DNA from: Limnephilus marmoratus
Lineage: Eukaryota; Arthropoda; Insecta; Trichoptera; Limnephilidae
Direction: 5' to 3'
Length of the DNA stretch: 64,000 nucleotides
Assembly (NCBI GenBank): GCA_917880885.1
Contig: OU862919.1
Coordinates: 17,750,001-17,814,000 of the forward strand
A program made the position numbers and the translations under genes. Under the pieces are notes generated by a model. It was not told the DNA's origin, searched no databases, and saw nothing but the letters and a program-made list of their open reading frames with translations. Below are positions 20,326 through 31,885 of the stretch, in pieces (the stretch's first letter is position 1; each line of letters opens with the position of its first letter).

Positions 20326-21028
20326 AACTTCGAAACTGAACAAAATTCTTCAGTGGAATAGTAGAAGCCTCTTCGCTAACAAATCTGACCTAATTCAATT
20401 ACTCGACGAACACGACGTTTCAGTAGCCACCATTTCTGAAACGTGGTTAAAACCCTCCTTTCACTTAAGAATTCCAGGTTATTATTGTCTCAGACACGAC
20501 AGACCGGATGGTAAAGGCGGCACGGCTCTGATAATCCATAATTCTATCCCGTTTAAACAAATTAATATTCATACTCCCTCCGACGATATCCAGATAATAG
20601 CAGCTGTCTTATCTGATATCACAATTTTATCAATATATATTCCTCCCTCTACGACTTTTATTGAAAATGAATGGGCACCAATCTTAACCCAGATTTGTTC
20701 CCCTTATATGATCCTTGGAGATTTTAATGCACATTCCCCTTCTTGGGGTAGCAAAATAACAAATCGTTCTGGCCACAATCTTTTAAATTTTATTGATACC
20801 CATAACCTATGTTTTTTAAATGACGGATCTCCAACCAGATTCACCCCCCCTCATCAACGGAAAAGTGCTGTTGATTTATCTCTTTGTTCGTATTCGTTAG
20901 CATCTAAATGCTCTTGGAACATCCTAAACGATCCCCTCTCTAGTGATCATTTCCCAATTATAATCCGATTCCACCATCAATCTAACACTTATCCCCCCCA
21001 GTTAAAAATAATCTCAAATTTAGAATAA
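20326..21028 (+). pseudogene. I-type LINE ORF2: APE endonuclease domain
   Basis: An open frame reading LQWNSRSLFANKSDLIQLL (N-terminal Asn block), VATISETWLKPSF (catalytic Glu), YYCLRHDRPDGKGGTALII (Tyr and Arg blocks), YMILGDFNAHSPSWGS (catalytic Asp-Asn), DLSLCS and LSSDHFPIII (terminal Ser-Asp-His). All expected APE catalytic residues are visible. The frame ends at 21028 by a frameshift; the reading continues in another frame towards the RT. The enzyme nicks target DNA to prime reverse transcription. Confidence 0.8.
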
Positions 21029-21745
21029 AAGATGCGAATTGGAGCACTTTCTCTTCTGAACTAGATAACCTTATTAATTTAACAAAATCGTCCCCGGGAG
21101 ACATCAGAATGCAATGAGATGCAGTGAGACAGTGATATGCAATGCAGTGAGACGTTTCCCTCTATGGTTATAAATGCAGCAGAAAAATCCATTCCGAAAC
21201 ACAATGCGAACATTAAAATAAAACACTCTACTCCGTGGTGGGACGAGGAATGCACTCGCTCCGTCAACTCTCGTAAAAAAGCAATATCCTCTTTTCGTAA
21301 GTGTATGTCACTAGAAAATTTTTTATCAGTTAAAAAAGCCCAGGCAGAAACCAAACAAATTTTGAAAAATAAAAAACGCGCTGGATGGCGGAAGTTCTGT
21401 GAGAACCTGTCTCCGGAAACTCCCCAGTCTTCAGTTTGGTCTAGCTTAAAAAAATTCGGATCATCGTATTCTCCGCCGAGAATCAAACATATATCAGAAG
21501 AAATTCTTATAGGATTTGCGGATAAAATAGCCCCCCCATCGGTGGCCGGATGTGAGGAAATGCCTTCTATTAAGCCATATCCATCTCATTCTAACTGGCT
21601 AGATGCTCCTTTCTCCATTGATGAGATGAAACGAGTAATAAGAGCCCTTTCTGACTCTGCTCCGGGTCCCGATGGAATATTTAATAGTTTCATTAAATCT
21701 TTTTCTGATATGGCGGTTGAATATTTCTTATCTCTTATTAATAAT

Positions 21746-23944
21746 CAGTCAGAAATCCGCTGGCCCAGACACCATACCAGCAATTTATTTAAAAAAACTG
21801 TGTAACTAACTTAAAAGGTCATTTAACCAATATATTAAATATATCATTAGCATCAGGCCTTTTCCCTCAAAAATGGAAGATCAGTTTCCTTAGTCCCATC
21901 TATAAAAAGGGTGATAAAACGGATGCTTCTAACTACAGACCTATTTGCATACAATCAGTGATACCTAAATTGTTTGAATCCGTAGTTCTATCAAAATTTA
22001 TATTACAGGCTCGTAAAATTATTTCCCCCCACCAACATGGATTTATATCCGGAAGATCTACACTTACAAACTTAATTATATACGAAAAATATATTTCAAA
22101 CAATCTAAATTCATAATTGCAAACGGATGCAGTTTACACAGATTTCAGCAAAGCATTCGACAAAGTTTCCCAAAATATCTTATTAAACAAACTAAAAGTA
22201 TATGAGATAAAAGGAAATCTACTAAAATGGTTTGAGACCTATTTAACATCTAGAAAACTATACGTTAAACTATCTAACCATATGTCAAACGAAATTGAAG
22301 CTTCAAGTGGGGTGCCCCAAGGTTCTCATCTAGGTCCTATTCTTTTTTTGCAATTTATCAATGACATTGTTTCAATATTTGATGGTATCCATTTCCTATT
22401 GTTTGCTGATGACTTGAAAATATACACTATTATAAGAAATTTAATGGACTGTCTTGTATTGCAAAACAACTTGGATCGATTATATAATTGGTGTAACATA
22501 AATGATTTATTTTTAAACATTAACAAATGTCAATCTATAAGTTTTTCTCGTAATAAAAATCCAATACTCTTTCAATATCACATTAACAATGTGAATCTTT
22601 CTACAGTAACATTAATAAAGGATCTGGGTGTCGTTTTTGATAACAAGATGACATTTATCCCCCACATTGATGCAATCACGAATAAAGCACTTAAATGTCT
22701 CGGTTTTGTGTTAAGATCGTCCAAAGATCTAATGCATACTAATACACTCAAAACACTATACATAACGCTAGTCAGAAGTATTCTTGAGTATAGTTCCTCT
22801 CTCTGGTCGCAATTATACAATGTGCATTCACACAAAATTAAAAGAGTACAACATAAATTTTTAAGGCACATAAATTACAAATTAAAAATTCCAATAGAAA
22901 ATTTAAATTATAATTATTTAATGCAATTGCTTAAATTACCCGAATTGTCACAGCGAAGAAAAATCTGTGATGTTTTATTATTATTTAAAATTATCAACGG
23001 ATATTTGGATAGCCCTGAACTTGTGAACATGATAAATTATCAAGTACCTAACAATTACAACACCAGACTCCATGCTCCATTTAACGTAGTTGCTTCTCGC
23101 ACTAATTTTATGTTTAACTCCTGTCTTCAGAGATTGCATCGTGTGGGGAATGAAACTTGCTCTGTCGATATATTTTTTTTATAAAAACATCGCTTCCTTC
23201 AAAAAGCGTATATGTATACAGATGCAAAAATCCTTAAATGTTCCAGATTGTTAAAAGTAACAAATTTAATACCCATTGCTTCGTAACTACTTTCATAGTA
23301 TCTACTTACTTCTTTATACATATATGTAATTGCTGTGTACCTTTTATTTTATTTTTTTCCTGATAATAACAAACTAATGTAAAAATCCTTAAATGTTTCA
23401 CATTGTTAACAGTAACAAACTTAATACCCACTGCTCTGTAACTACATTCATGATAACTACATTCATAGTACCTACTTACTTATTTACATATGTAATTACT
23501 GTGTACCTTTTCTTTTTTTTTTCTTTTTCATAATAATAACAAACATACGTACATTTATGATAGCAAAAAAAATAATAATTAAAAAAATAATTAATTACAA
23601 GAAAATTACCTACGTTTATATTAATCGTTAAAAATGTTTTACACCACTGAAATACCGGTATGCTTCGAGTATATTTGGAATCACATTTTGTGTGATATTG
23701 TGACAATAATTATTGAACATAATGTAGCGTGAGCCCAAATACGAATCCGCTGGTTGAACTCATTTGTAAACAATTACTCGAATATTGATACCTACTTATG
23801 TAAAGCCTACTTATATCTTTCTAGCTCTGTTTATCATTTTATGTACTATATACTTATGATACTGCATACTTGTTATAATGCTCCTGTACAATTTATTTTA
23901 TATGTAAAAGTCATCAAGGGCGTAAACAAATAAATAAATAAATA
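21746..23944 (+). mobile_element. LINE-B, 5'-truncated, inserted in the I-type LINE
   Basis: Begins within RT region 1 (AGPDTIPAIYLKNCV reading) and ends in a 3'UTR with CATCAAGGGCGTAAAC and an (AAAT)n tail at 23926-23948. Candidate duplication AATAAT (21740-21745, 23945-23950), partly ambiguous with the tail. Its text is better preserved than its host element, consistent with a younger insertion. Confidence 0.75.
22117..23184 (+). CDS. LINE-B reverse transcriptase, partial
   Basis: A 355-residue frame with all core RT motifs. YTDFSKAFDKV (region A, residues 7-17) has the first catalytic Asp. SSGVPQGSHLGPILF (63-77) is region B, and LLFADDLKI (94-102) carries the catalytic Asp pair. IKDLGVVFDNKMTFIPHID is region E, followed by a C-terminal tail. 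RT regions upstream (ISFLSPIYKKGD, YRPICIQSVIPKLFE, HQHGFISGRST) are readable to about 21755, but a stop just before 22117 separates them. No RNase H follows. The annotated Met is internal. Confidence 0.75.
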   Translation: MQTDAVYTDFSKAFDKVSQNILLNKLKVYEIKGNLLKWFETYLTSRKLYVKLSNHMSNEIEASSGVPQGSHLGPILFLQFINDIVSIFDGIHFLLFADDLKIYTIIRNLMDCLVLQNNLDRLYNWCNINDLFLNINKCQSISFSRNKNPILFQYHINNVNLSTVTLIKDLGVVFDNKMTFIPHIDAITNKALKCLGFVLRSSKDLMHTNTLKTLYITLVRSILEYSSSLWSQLYNVHSHKIKRVQHKFLRHINYKLKIPIENLNYNYLMQLLKLPELSQRRKICDVLLLFKIINGYLDSPELVNMINYQVPNNYNTRLHAPFNVVASRTNFMFNSCLQRLHRVGNETCSVDIFFL

Positions 23945-24528
23945 AATAATATGTTTGAAACAGGACTAATTCCGGATGATTGGAAAACTCAAAAAATCAT
24001 TCCCATTTTAAAACCTGGAAAAAATCCATCTGAAATTTCGTCTTATCGGCCTATTGCTCTTTCATCATGTTTGATGAAAGTAGCGGAGCGTTTGATGAAA
24101 AACAGATTAGAGTGGTTTGTTGAAAGTCAAGATATTATCTCACCAAATCAGTATGGTTTTCGGAAAAAGAAATCTATAACGGATAATTTAAGTTTGTTCA
24201 CAACTGATATCCGAGTTTCTCAATCCCTAAATTCTTATACATTGGCCACATTCCTTGACCTTTCATCAGCTTAACATGATGTTTTACTGAATGTTTTGAA
24301 AGAAAAGCTAATTAAAAAACAAATCCCCCCGAAATTGCTCCAATTTGTTATTAATTTGCTCTCAGATAGGTCCATTATTATTGAGTCTTCCTCTAAATGC
24401 TTAAGGCGCAAACTATGGAGAGGTTTGCCCCAGGGTTCTGTTATTAGTCCTCTGTTGTTTAATATTTAGACTCAGTAATTCCTTTTTCTATCAAGCGACT
24501 TTACTTTGCGGATGATATTTTTATATGT

Positions 24529-26241
24529 TTGTTACATAAAAATATTATTCTTGCAGCTAAGGAAATGAATTTGGCTTTACAATATATTAAAAGCTGGTTG
24601 TCAATAAATGGGATGAATCTGGCGGCATCTAAAACAAGGGTCGTGGCTTTCACGCGCAAAAGAAAAATTCCCCAGTTCTCAATCTCTTTTGATAATGTGC
24701 CTCTACAAACCGCTACTCAAATCAAATTCCTTGGTCTTCTTTTGAACCATAAACTTTCCTGGCTTCCACACATTCAGATAATTTCTACAAGGTGTGAAAA
24801 GGGACTTAATATGATGCGAGCAGTTTCCAGAGTATGGTGGGGATCTCATCCTACCACTCTTAAATTAATGTATAATTCCCTAGTTCGGAGCCACTTGGAT
24901 TATGGCTCATTCCTTTTTGACCCACTCCCTAAATATTTAGATAAGAAAATGGAAAGAATTCAATCAAAAGCCCTCAGAATGATTATTGGAGCTATGAAGT
25001 CTTCTCCAATTAATGCGCTTCAGGTGAAATGTGGGGAGCCTATTATATTTCAGAAGACAATTCCTTGCCAATAAATATATTTTCAAGGCTTTTTCGTTAT
25101 CACATCATCCTATTAAACAAAGTCTTAATCGGTTAAGTGTTAATTTGAATTCTAACAAAAGATTGAGAGAAAAACAATGTTTTCCTCTCCTAATTAAAAG
25201 TTTTCATCTCTATAATTCTCTATCATCTTCCCTCCAATATCTTCAAGAAGTTCCCAATCTCCCTATATACAATATTCCATTTAAGGCAATCACTTTTATG
25301 CCAAACACAATAACATCAGTCTTTCAGAAGAATACTTTATCTTCCCCAAATAAATTTCAAAATGTGGATGATTGTTTTAAAAGCATTGTGGCTTCAAAAT
25401 TCCCTGGATTTTCAATCCTTTACACTGATGGTTCCAAATTTGAAAATAAAAGATGCGGAGCATCGATATATAGTCCAGAATTCAACATCAATCTCACTTA
25501 TAAATTACCGAAAGAAGCTTCCATATTTACAGCTGAATGCTTTGCAATTGAACAAGCGCTAAATCAAATCCAGGTTCTCAACATTCATCGAGCCTTACTA
25601 TGTACTGATTCGCTAAGTGCTCTAACTAAAATTAGGTCAAATATTCTATGTTATCCGGAAGACAATATTATATGTAAAATAAAAATCTTCTCAACTCTCT
25701 CGCCCATTTGGGTATCGAGGGTAATGAGATGGCCGATTTTCTCGCCAAATCTGGTTCAGAATCTGGAACTATCCCACTAAATTTTAGAATTCCTATCTCC
25801 GATGTCTTCCCGATTCTTAAATCCAACATGACTCGTGCCTGGGAAGAAAATTCGGCATTCTCCAAAATAAGAACTGGATCTTTCTATGCTGGAATTCAAA
25901 ACCATATCCCTTCTAAGCCATGGTTTCATGGTAAAAAACTTTCAAAACGATTCATTTCATGTATTTCGAGAATGAGAATTGGTCACTGTTTAATTGCATC
26001 TCACTTGTCTAGAATTAGAGTTTTAGATGATCCGGTCTGCCAGTGCGGTGTGGAAGAGGAATCCCTCGACCACGTTTTCTTTAACTGTAAAAACCATTCA
26101 TCTTTCAAGAACATATATCGCCGGCTTATTAAAATCACACACCAGTCCCCCCTTAACATTTCATACCTTTTATCTCTTAACAATTCTCGGGTTCATACAG
26201 CTTTATGTAAGTTTATTAACCTGAATGAATTCAATATTTAA
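24529..26241 (+). pseudogene. I-type LINE ORF2: RT thumb, RNase H, CCHC tail
   Basis: Three frames. 24529-25074 carries the RT thumb (IKFLGLLLNHKLSWLPHIQ, SLVRSHLDYGS). 25031-25780 carries RNase H with YTDGSKFENKRCGASI (Asp), FTAECFAIEQAL (Glu) and LLCTDSLSALT (Asp). 25708-26241 carries HLGIEGNEMADFLAK (His and last Asp) and the terminal CQCGVEEESLDHVFFNC zinc motif. The four RNase H acidic residues are all present but in different frames. A region of about 50 bp before HLGIEGNE is frameshifted. RNase H removes RNA from the cDNA hybrid. Confidence 0.8.
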
Positions 26242-26390
26242 TTTTTTTTAGTGATCTAAATGAGTCCAATATTTAATTTGTTTTATTATTTTCCCAATAG
26301 ATTAACCGAATTTTTTTATCCACTTTAACTATTTACTGGCACAAAGCACTCTTTTCAGGGTGAATTGCCTAAAACCAAAAAAAAAAAAAA

Positions 26391-27020
26391 AACTAAGATT
26401 TACAATTACAACTAGTGACTTACATCTAAGATTTATAGCTACTTATATTACTGGCTTACAACTAAGATTAACAATTATAACTAGTGACTTATAGCTTATA
26501 GCTAGTGACTTATGTGACTTATAGCTTGTAGCTAGTGACGTAGTGACTTGTAGCTAGTGACTTATGACTAAGACATATAGATTCTGACTTAAAACTGGTG
26601 ACTCAATAACATACATATTTACAATTAAGATTGGCGCCAGAAGAAGTAGGAAGTTTTTACTTAATATTACAATTCCAGAACACGGGTACAAAAATGATCT
26701 TAACGGGTTAACTAGATTTACGGGAAGGTATAGATATTTTAAATGAGTATCGGAAAAAGTGAGTTTTCAGTTTGGATCTAAATTCCGCTGAGTTGGTTAT
26801 GCATCTCAATTCCATAGGAAGTTTATTCCAAGCTTCAGGGCCGGATACTGCGAATGCACGATCACCAAACTTAGTGTTCGGATTTCGCTTAGGTTCTTTC
26901 AACCTTCCAATTGCAGATGATGTCGCTGATCTAAGAGTTGACTGCCTTAGACCAATATTTTCCGGAATGCATAGTTCAGAGATATAGGGTGGAGCCATTT
27001 CATTGGTAGATTTAAACACC
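26391..27020 (-). mobile_element. CR1-like LINE, right part of split copy
   Basis: The minus-strand frame 27019-26708 reads APPYISELCIPENIGLRQS, KEPKRNPNTKFGDRAF and PEAWNKLPMELRCITNSAEF, closely matching the C-terminus at 6850-7100. The 3'UTR continues to 26391 through imperfect TAGTGACTTA repeats (26410-26600). With 18247-18366 it forms one 5'-truncated element. Confidence 0.8.
26405..26600. repeat. Irregular TAGTGACTTA/TTACAACTAAGAT tandem repeats
   Basis: Units such as AACTAGTGACTTA, TAGCTAGTGACTTA and TTACAACTAAGATT recur at 8-30 bp steps in the CR1-like 3'UTR. They probably expanded within this copy. Confidence 0.55.
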
Positions 27021-28305
27021 TCGATTTAAACACCTTAGATTTAGAGGTGATGGTTATCCTATAAATACAGAGTAGTTCTTATAATTCTAAATGATTATTT
27101 TTCCTTTAGTAAATTGTGTATTATGTGTCATTTTATTGCTATGGTTCTGTTTTTTAGTTTTTCAAAAATAATTTTTAACTGCTTGATAACGGAATGTGAA
27201 AAAACGGAGAACCCAAAAAAAAAAACAGAAAAAATCTACCAAAAACCGAATTTTGTTATGCCTAAAAAATAAAACAGGTTTGTATTATTATCAAACCATG
27301 GCTTTTTTTAGCAAAGTAATCCATGCAAGCACCATCCACATTATACATTGCGAATTTTTAACTGCTTTTTCAGAAAGATTTATAATGAAAATGTATTTGG
27401 TGTAGGTTTATCCTTACCAATAAATCGATTATTTTTATAATATATGCTTACATATTGTTAACTAGAAGGGGATACATATTATATTCATTATGCATAATTT
27501 AACAGGGTTGTAAGATACCCTGATACGTTAAGGCTTTAGCCGGGTTCGGTGAAAAGCTAGAAACTTTTTTACCTTCCTTTTCCATATTTTCTTACCCTCC
27601 TATCTACCTTCAACCTCACAACATATCTCAAATGGGGACGGCACAGCTAGCGGTTGGGATTCTTCTGTTTAAAAACACAAGAACAATGCTAAAATTCACT
27701 CGTACTTTTGGTAAGATTCGAAATAATCCAATTCATAGAAACATTCTGAACATATTTGAGTTGTGAATTAATTTCCTCAACCCGCTTAAATTCCTTACGA
27801 CTTCCGTACATGAAAATTAGCGTTGGGTTTGGATGTCAAACGCCTGAGGGCGGTTTACCCCTGTCAATAGTATTCTAAATGCAGACACAGGTGGGGAGGT
27901 AGCTACTTCCGTGAATATGGCGATGTTTCGCATTTTGCCTCGCGGGATTTCCATTTCCTATTTCGACTGTGCTTGTGGTCACACGACCACAAGCACAGCC
28001 TGAATTTAGCGACGCAGCCTCCACGACTTTGTGACGTGCAATTCGAATTCATTAAACAAGGTTATTTGGTTTCAACACCCTTACTCTCACGTTGTAGGAA
28101 TATTGAGAAAACAATAGGTTATATTATGACGTAGTATGTTTTATTTTTATTTTGAAACTTAGTTAGATTGACGGCGTCCTCGGACGAGGAGTAAGACTTT
28201 CAACTAGCAATCCAGAGGTCACGGATTAAAAAATGAATTTATGTTATTTCATAATTTATAGGTCAATAGAAATGAATGTTTCTTTGTTTGTCCCTTATGC
28301 TTCCT
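27021..28305. other. Mostly unrecognised; one strong hairpin
   Basis: 27967-27998 is a perfect 14-bp inverted repeat (CTGTGCTTGTGGTC/GACCACAAGCACAG) with loop ACAC. No supported gene in this stretch; 27196-27405 is A-rich. Confidence 0.5.
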
Positions 28306-28650
28306 TAACTCTTCAATTCCCAGTGTCACCTGTAGGTGACACAAGTTTAGTATTTTTTTTCTACAACATGGAAATTTTATTTTTAAATTCTACAACTACC
28401 ATAGTAAAGGCAAGTAGTTACTCTATTCGTTATTTTTTTCTGGCAACACTAGCCACACCCCATTTATCAAATTCATTCTCACGTTTCACGCGAAATTGGA
28501 GCAGTCTGAGTTTCTGTGATCTCTTGCGACATAAAGTGAAATAAAAATTCCTAAGCCGCAAGTATTATTTTTTTTCTTATTGCATACAATAAATAAATAA
28601 ATAAGCTAAAGTACAAATGTATTTTATAACAAAAATAATTTATAGAATGT

Positions 28651-28944
28651 TTGTTACAACGTTGGAAATATGCCGTGTCACCTGTGGGTGACACTGGGCA
28701 TTATAACTATTCGATTGGTATAATGACTACTGTTCGGTATGATGATGTTGTGGTGATGGACGAAGATAGTGGAGATGAAAAAGAGGCTAATATTCTTCAT
28801 CTTCCCAGTCGCATGTTTCCATCTTTAGTAGAATTCGAAAATAGACCTTCCATCTCTGGAGAAAATAGTGTACATGACTCGAAGAAGAAGGAGATGAAAT
28901 CGACGTTCTTGCCCCGAAGAAAAAAAAGAAAGACAATTATATAA
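28651..28944 (+). pseudogene. piggyBac transposase N-terminal remnant
   Basis: Reads VVVMDEDSGDEKEANILHLP, the acidic N-terminus usual in piggyBac transposases, then a basic block KKRKTII. Stops at 28944. The large central domain that should hold the first catalytic aspartates is missing or unreadable between here and about 29080. Confidence 0.55.
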
Positions 28945-29079
28945 AAAATTGTACAACTGCTTCAGTAATACTTTTATTTCTTGTGGTAGGGGAGACCGTG
29001 ATGAAGAAGTATTTTCTAACTCCAAATAATTGCGAGAGCAGAATGCTGGGGGTACAGGTACTATTCGGGAAAACCGTCT

Positions 29080-29720
29080 GGAAAACTGCAATTTGCCACA
29101 CTCAAATGACATGAAGAAAGTGTCGTGTCATAAAGTTTCTGAGAAAATCATTGCAGCTAAATGGCATGAAAATAGTATTGTCACCATTACATCTAGCTGC
29201 CATTGATTGAAACCTATCTCGAAAGTGGAACGAATTAGATATGTGGATAAAAAACTGGCAAAAAGTCAAATAGATCCCCAGCAATTATCAAGATGTGCAA
29301 TAATTACATGGGTGGGGTAGACCGTTTTGACGAAAGCGTTCACTCCAGGAGGGTTGCTCTTCGCGGCAAATAGTGGTGGTTCTCTCTGTTTGATTTTGGT
29401 TTAGATGCAGCTTGCCAAAATGCATGGCTGCTCAAAAGACAGTCGGAAAACAACTGGAACTACTGCGATTTCCGGCGAAATGTCACAACCAAATACTTGC
29501 AAACATATGGAAAGCCTCCGAAACTCAAATCCAATGGTGGCATACCTCTGCAGATAAGAGTGTCTACCGAGGTAGGAGTGCAGGAAGTGTTGACGATCAC
29601 TCGCAAATCGAGTACTCTCAAGGAATATGTGGATATTGTTACCAACGCACCAGAAAAATGTGTGCCAAATGCAATATCGGTTTGCATCTAAAGTGTTGGT
29701 ACAGCTTTCACAATAAATAA
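29080..29720 (+). pseudogene. piggyBac transposase C-terminal remnant
   Basis: Fragments in several frames: KIIAAKWHENSIVTITS, PISKVERIRYVDKKLAKSQI, NNYMGGVDRFDE (the conserved block with the last catalytic Asp, at about 29302-29335), FGLDAACQNAWLLKRQS, and a Cys-rich end GYCYQRTRKMCAKCNIGLHLKC. These appear in the family's usual order. Frameshifts at about 29290, 29420 and 29580 disable it. Confidence 0.75.
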
Positions 29721-30039
29721 GTGCTCTGTTTATTTATATAAAAACATATAATTATAAAACTTTATATAAATAAATATTATTATAAAACTGTTATTTTATT
29801 CCTACAGTAAGAATAAATAAAATGCTGTTTCCCCTTCAGAGTCTTCAATCACAATTCCCAGTGTCACCTGTAGGTGACACACCCATAATTAAGGGTGGGG
29901 GTAGTTTATTTTTATTTTTTATATTTTTTTGTCTTAACCATATATATGTAAGCTATTTTGTTTATAGAGAAAAGACAAATCTTTATTAACTTTGACATGG
30001 GAATTGAAGAGTTAACCATTCAACCGATTGCGATGAACT

Positions 30040-30600
30040 TTGGTGATTTGTTGTACGCACGCCCGCGAAGGTTTCTATGTGTACTCGTGAGCTCTGGCGT
30101 TACGCGATTATTTCCTTTACCATCCATCCGATTGCTCTGAAACTAAGGTTTGAAATATGTGTGTATTTCAGATAGTTTAGCGGCAGGGAGGGAAGTAGGG
30201 AGGGGAAGGGGAATCCGGGAGGGGGACGAAAGAGGGGATGTTCGCGCGAGAGATACTGAGGGAAGGTGGTAAAAGAACGCAGGAGGGAAACGCGAGGAGG
30301 ATGGGAGGTTTGCAGGAGAGATACCGAGGGAAGGGGAAAGCAGGGAAGGTGGTAAAAGAACGCAGGAGGGAAACGCAAGGAGGATGGGAGGTTCGCGGGA
30401 GAGATACCGAGGGAGAGGGAAAGCAGGAAAGGCGGTAGAAGAACGCTGGAGGGAAGCGCGAGGAGGAGAGGAGCTTCGCGGGACGGGGGGACGCGGGAGG
30501 GTGGATGAAGGAACGCGGAACGAAACGAAGGCGTGGGAGGGAAACGGAGGCGGGAACGGAGACGCACGGGAAAGGACACGCAGGGAGAAACAATATCTTG
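30040..30600 (+). mobile_element. Purine-rich Helitron-like element H4
   Basis: The left part has the AACCATTCAACCGATTGCGA and GTGAGCTCTGGCGTTACG blocks seen in H1-type elements. Then a 410-bp almost pure-purine tract (30178-30590) ends in CAGGGAGAAACAATATCTT, like H1 at 14270-14290. The expected CTAG terminus is not present. Inside the tract a 68-83 bp unit (GAGAGATACCGAGGGA...) repeats three times (30248, 30316, 30399). Long frames here are compositional artefacts. Confidence 0.5.
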
Positions 30601-31081
30601 CGGCGCGTTTGGAATGAAATATTCTCTCAGTTTCGCCCTGGTGAAAAACCACCATTCAGATTTGAAATGTTGCTTGAAATGGCTTTAGCCGTATTTGGTG
30701 ATCATATCTGAATAGCCAGGTACATCCCCACCTTCCTCTTCCTTGTCTCATTTCCCTCCTCACTATCTCACGACATACGGGACTGTTGTGCGATATTCAC
30801 ATTAAAAAGTTTTATTCATATACCGTACGTATAATTGTTTATCGAACATTTTCACTGAAAAGAAAAAATGGAAATACACATTTTAAGTAGGGATAAAATA
30901 ATATTCATGCTTATAATCACCATTTTAGATAATTTTCGTATACCACTATTTAAAAATATAAAAACTTGAATGTTTATTCGAAATTTAAATAAATTAGTAC
31001 AATGGTTTTAATAGGCGTGCTACGAACAAACTCACGCATCACGCACCTTTCAAAATAGATTCCTTGTGCCGGACTCATATA
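30601..31081. other. Nothing recognised
   Basis: AT-rich sequence without supported genes or repeats. Confidence 0.45.
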
Positions 31082-31885
31082 TAGGTGAGCCATAATTTTT
31101 TTATCTTTTGAAATAACCACGAAAAAAAAATACAGATTCTATTTAAATAAATGATTATTATTGATAAGAACAAAAATATGCTGGAAATGAAAATCATTTT
31201 GTAAAAATAATAATGTCGTCCAAATGGCCACTATCTCACCGCTGCCATTCCTCAACCTGGCCCTTAGATTTTCGAAAACTTTTTGACACAAACCTCGGGG
31301 TGTGTTAACCATTTCTTGACGGATGTTCTTCTTTAATTTAGGTATATTCGCTAGTTTATTTACGTAGACTCGACTTGTAAGATAACCACGTAAAAAAATC
31401 AGCTGGAGTTAGATCCGGACTGCGGGGAGGTCACGAAATATCTCCTCTGCACGAGATCAGATCGTTAGGGAAAATTTCTTTAACCAGAGTTTTGGAAGTA
31501 TAGTAGGTTGCGCCATCTTGCTGCACTCAATTCTTATTTATCTTCGCCCCTCCTGCTCCATGGCCGCCCTGTTTGTTTTCTGTTGAGAGTCGTTCCGATT
31601 TCTTCAAAGTTTTTAACCAATAATTTAATTAAAATTACACTTGGGCACTGATTAATACTGTATAATTGGTGACGCAAACCAAATAAGAGGCGCTCAGCAA
31701 CGTAACAACCATTGTTTATGTAAAAATGTTTTACCCAGAAAGCGCGTTGCTCTCCCGTAAAGCGATCCATTGTGGCTAAATTTCTAAGAAGCGAGAAGCC
31801 GCGCATAAATGGCCCCGCTCTCTTCCCCCTTTCGGTATCCCCTCTAGCATGACTTCAAAAGTGCAAAAAATTATGGCCCACTCTA
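31082..31885 (-). mobile_element. Mariner-type element with internal deletion
   Basis: Imperfect TIRs: left GGTGAGCCATAATTTTTT (from 31084), right inverse AGAGTGGGCCATAATTTTTT (to 31885), flanked by TA. The minus strand encodes an N-terminal helix-turn-helix (31806-31534). The rest, about 450 bp, reads only partly as a transposase remnant. A full relative at 49747-51076 is 1.33 kb. Confidence 0.65.
31534..31806 (-). pseudogene. Mariner-type transposase N-terminal domain
   Basis: 90 residues with MDRFTGEQRAFWVKHFYINN and CPSVILIKLLVKNFEEIGTT: the HTH domain found at the start of many Tc1/mariner-superfamily proteins of arthropods. It aligns with ELFTGEQRAFCVRAYYINN of the element at 49747-51076. 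Catalytic DDE/D part not recognised. Confidence 0.6.

Larger units (their letters stand above)
21029..24525 (+). pseudogene. I-type LINE ORF2: RT domain, split by LINE-B
   Basis: The first part (to 21745) has STPWWDEECTRSVNSRKKA, SLKKFGSSY and ALSDSAPGPDGIFNSF (RT region 1). After LINE-B it resumes at 23945: MFETGLIPDDWKTQKIIPIL, YRPIALSSCLMKVAERL, QYGFRKKKSITDNL. It then carries the motif-A region with LDLSSA (stop in place), GLPQGSVISPLLF (region B) and LYFADDIFI (catalytic region C, about 24496-24522). The two halves join in frame in sense, leaving about 6 bp (AATAAT) duplicated. Stops at 24272 and 24469. Confidence 0.75.
18367..26390 (+). mobile_element. I-type LINE, near full length, twice interrupted
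   Basis: Bounded by the 12-bp duplication AACTAAGATTTA (18355-18366, 26391-26402) and ending in poly(A) at about 26374-26390. After removing the LINE-A insertion (18769-19082) and LINE-B insertion (21746-23944) it is about 5.5 kb. Order: 5'UTR (18367-18614), ORF1 with three CCHC knuckles, ORF2 with APE endonuclease, RT, RNase H and a terminal CCHC. RNase H plus this order is characteristic of the I clade. Internal stops and frameshifts make it inactive. Confidence 0.8.
28306..29891 (+). mobile_element. Decayed piggyBac-like element
   Basis: TTAA occurs at 28306-28309 and 29888-29891, as expected for piggyBac targets. The word GTGTCACCTGTAGGTGACAC (9-bp inverted arms around GT) lies near both ends (28324-28343 and 29863-29882), and a variant lies internally (28676-28695). 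Between them are piggyBac transposase remnants. Terminal symmetry outside the palindromes is weak, so the exact ends are tentative. Confidence 0.6.
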
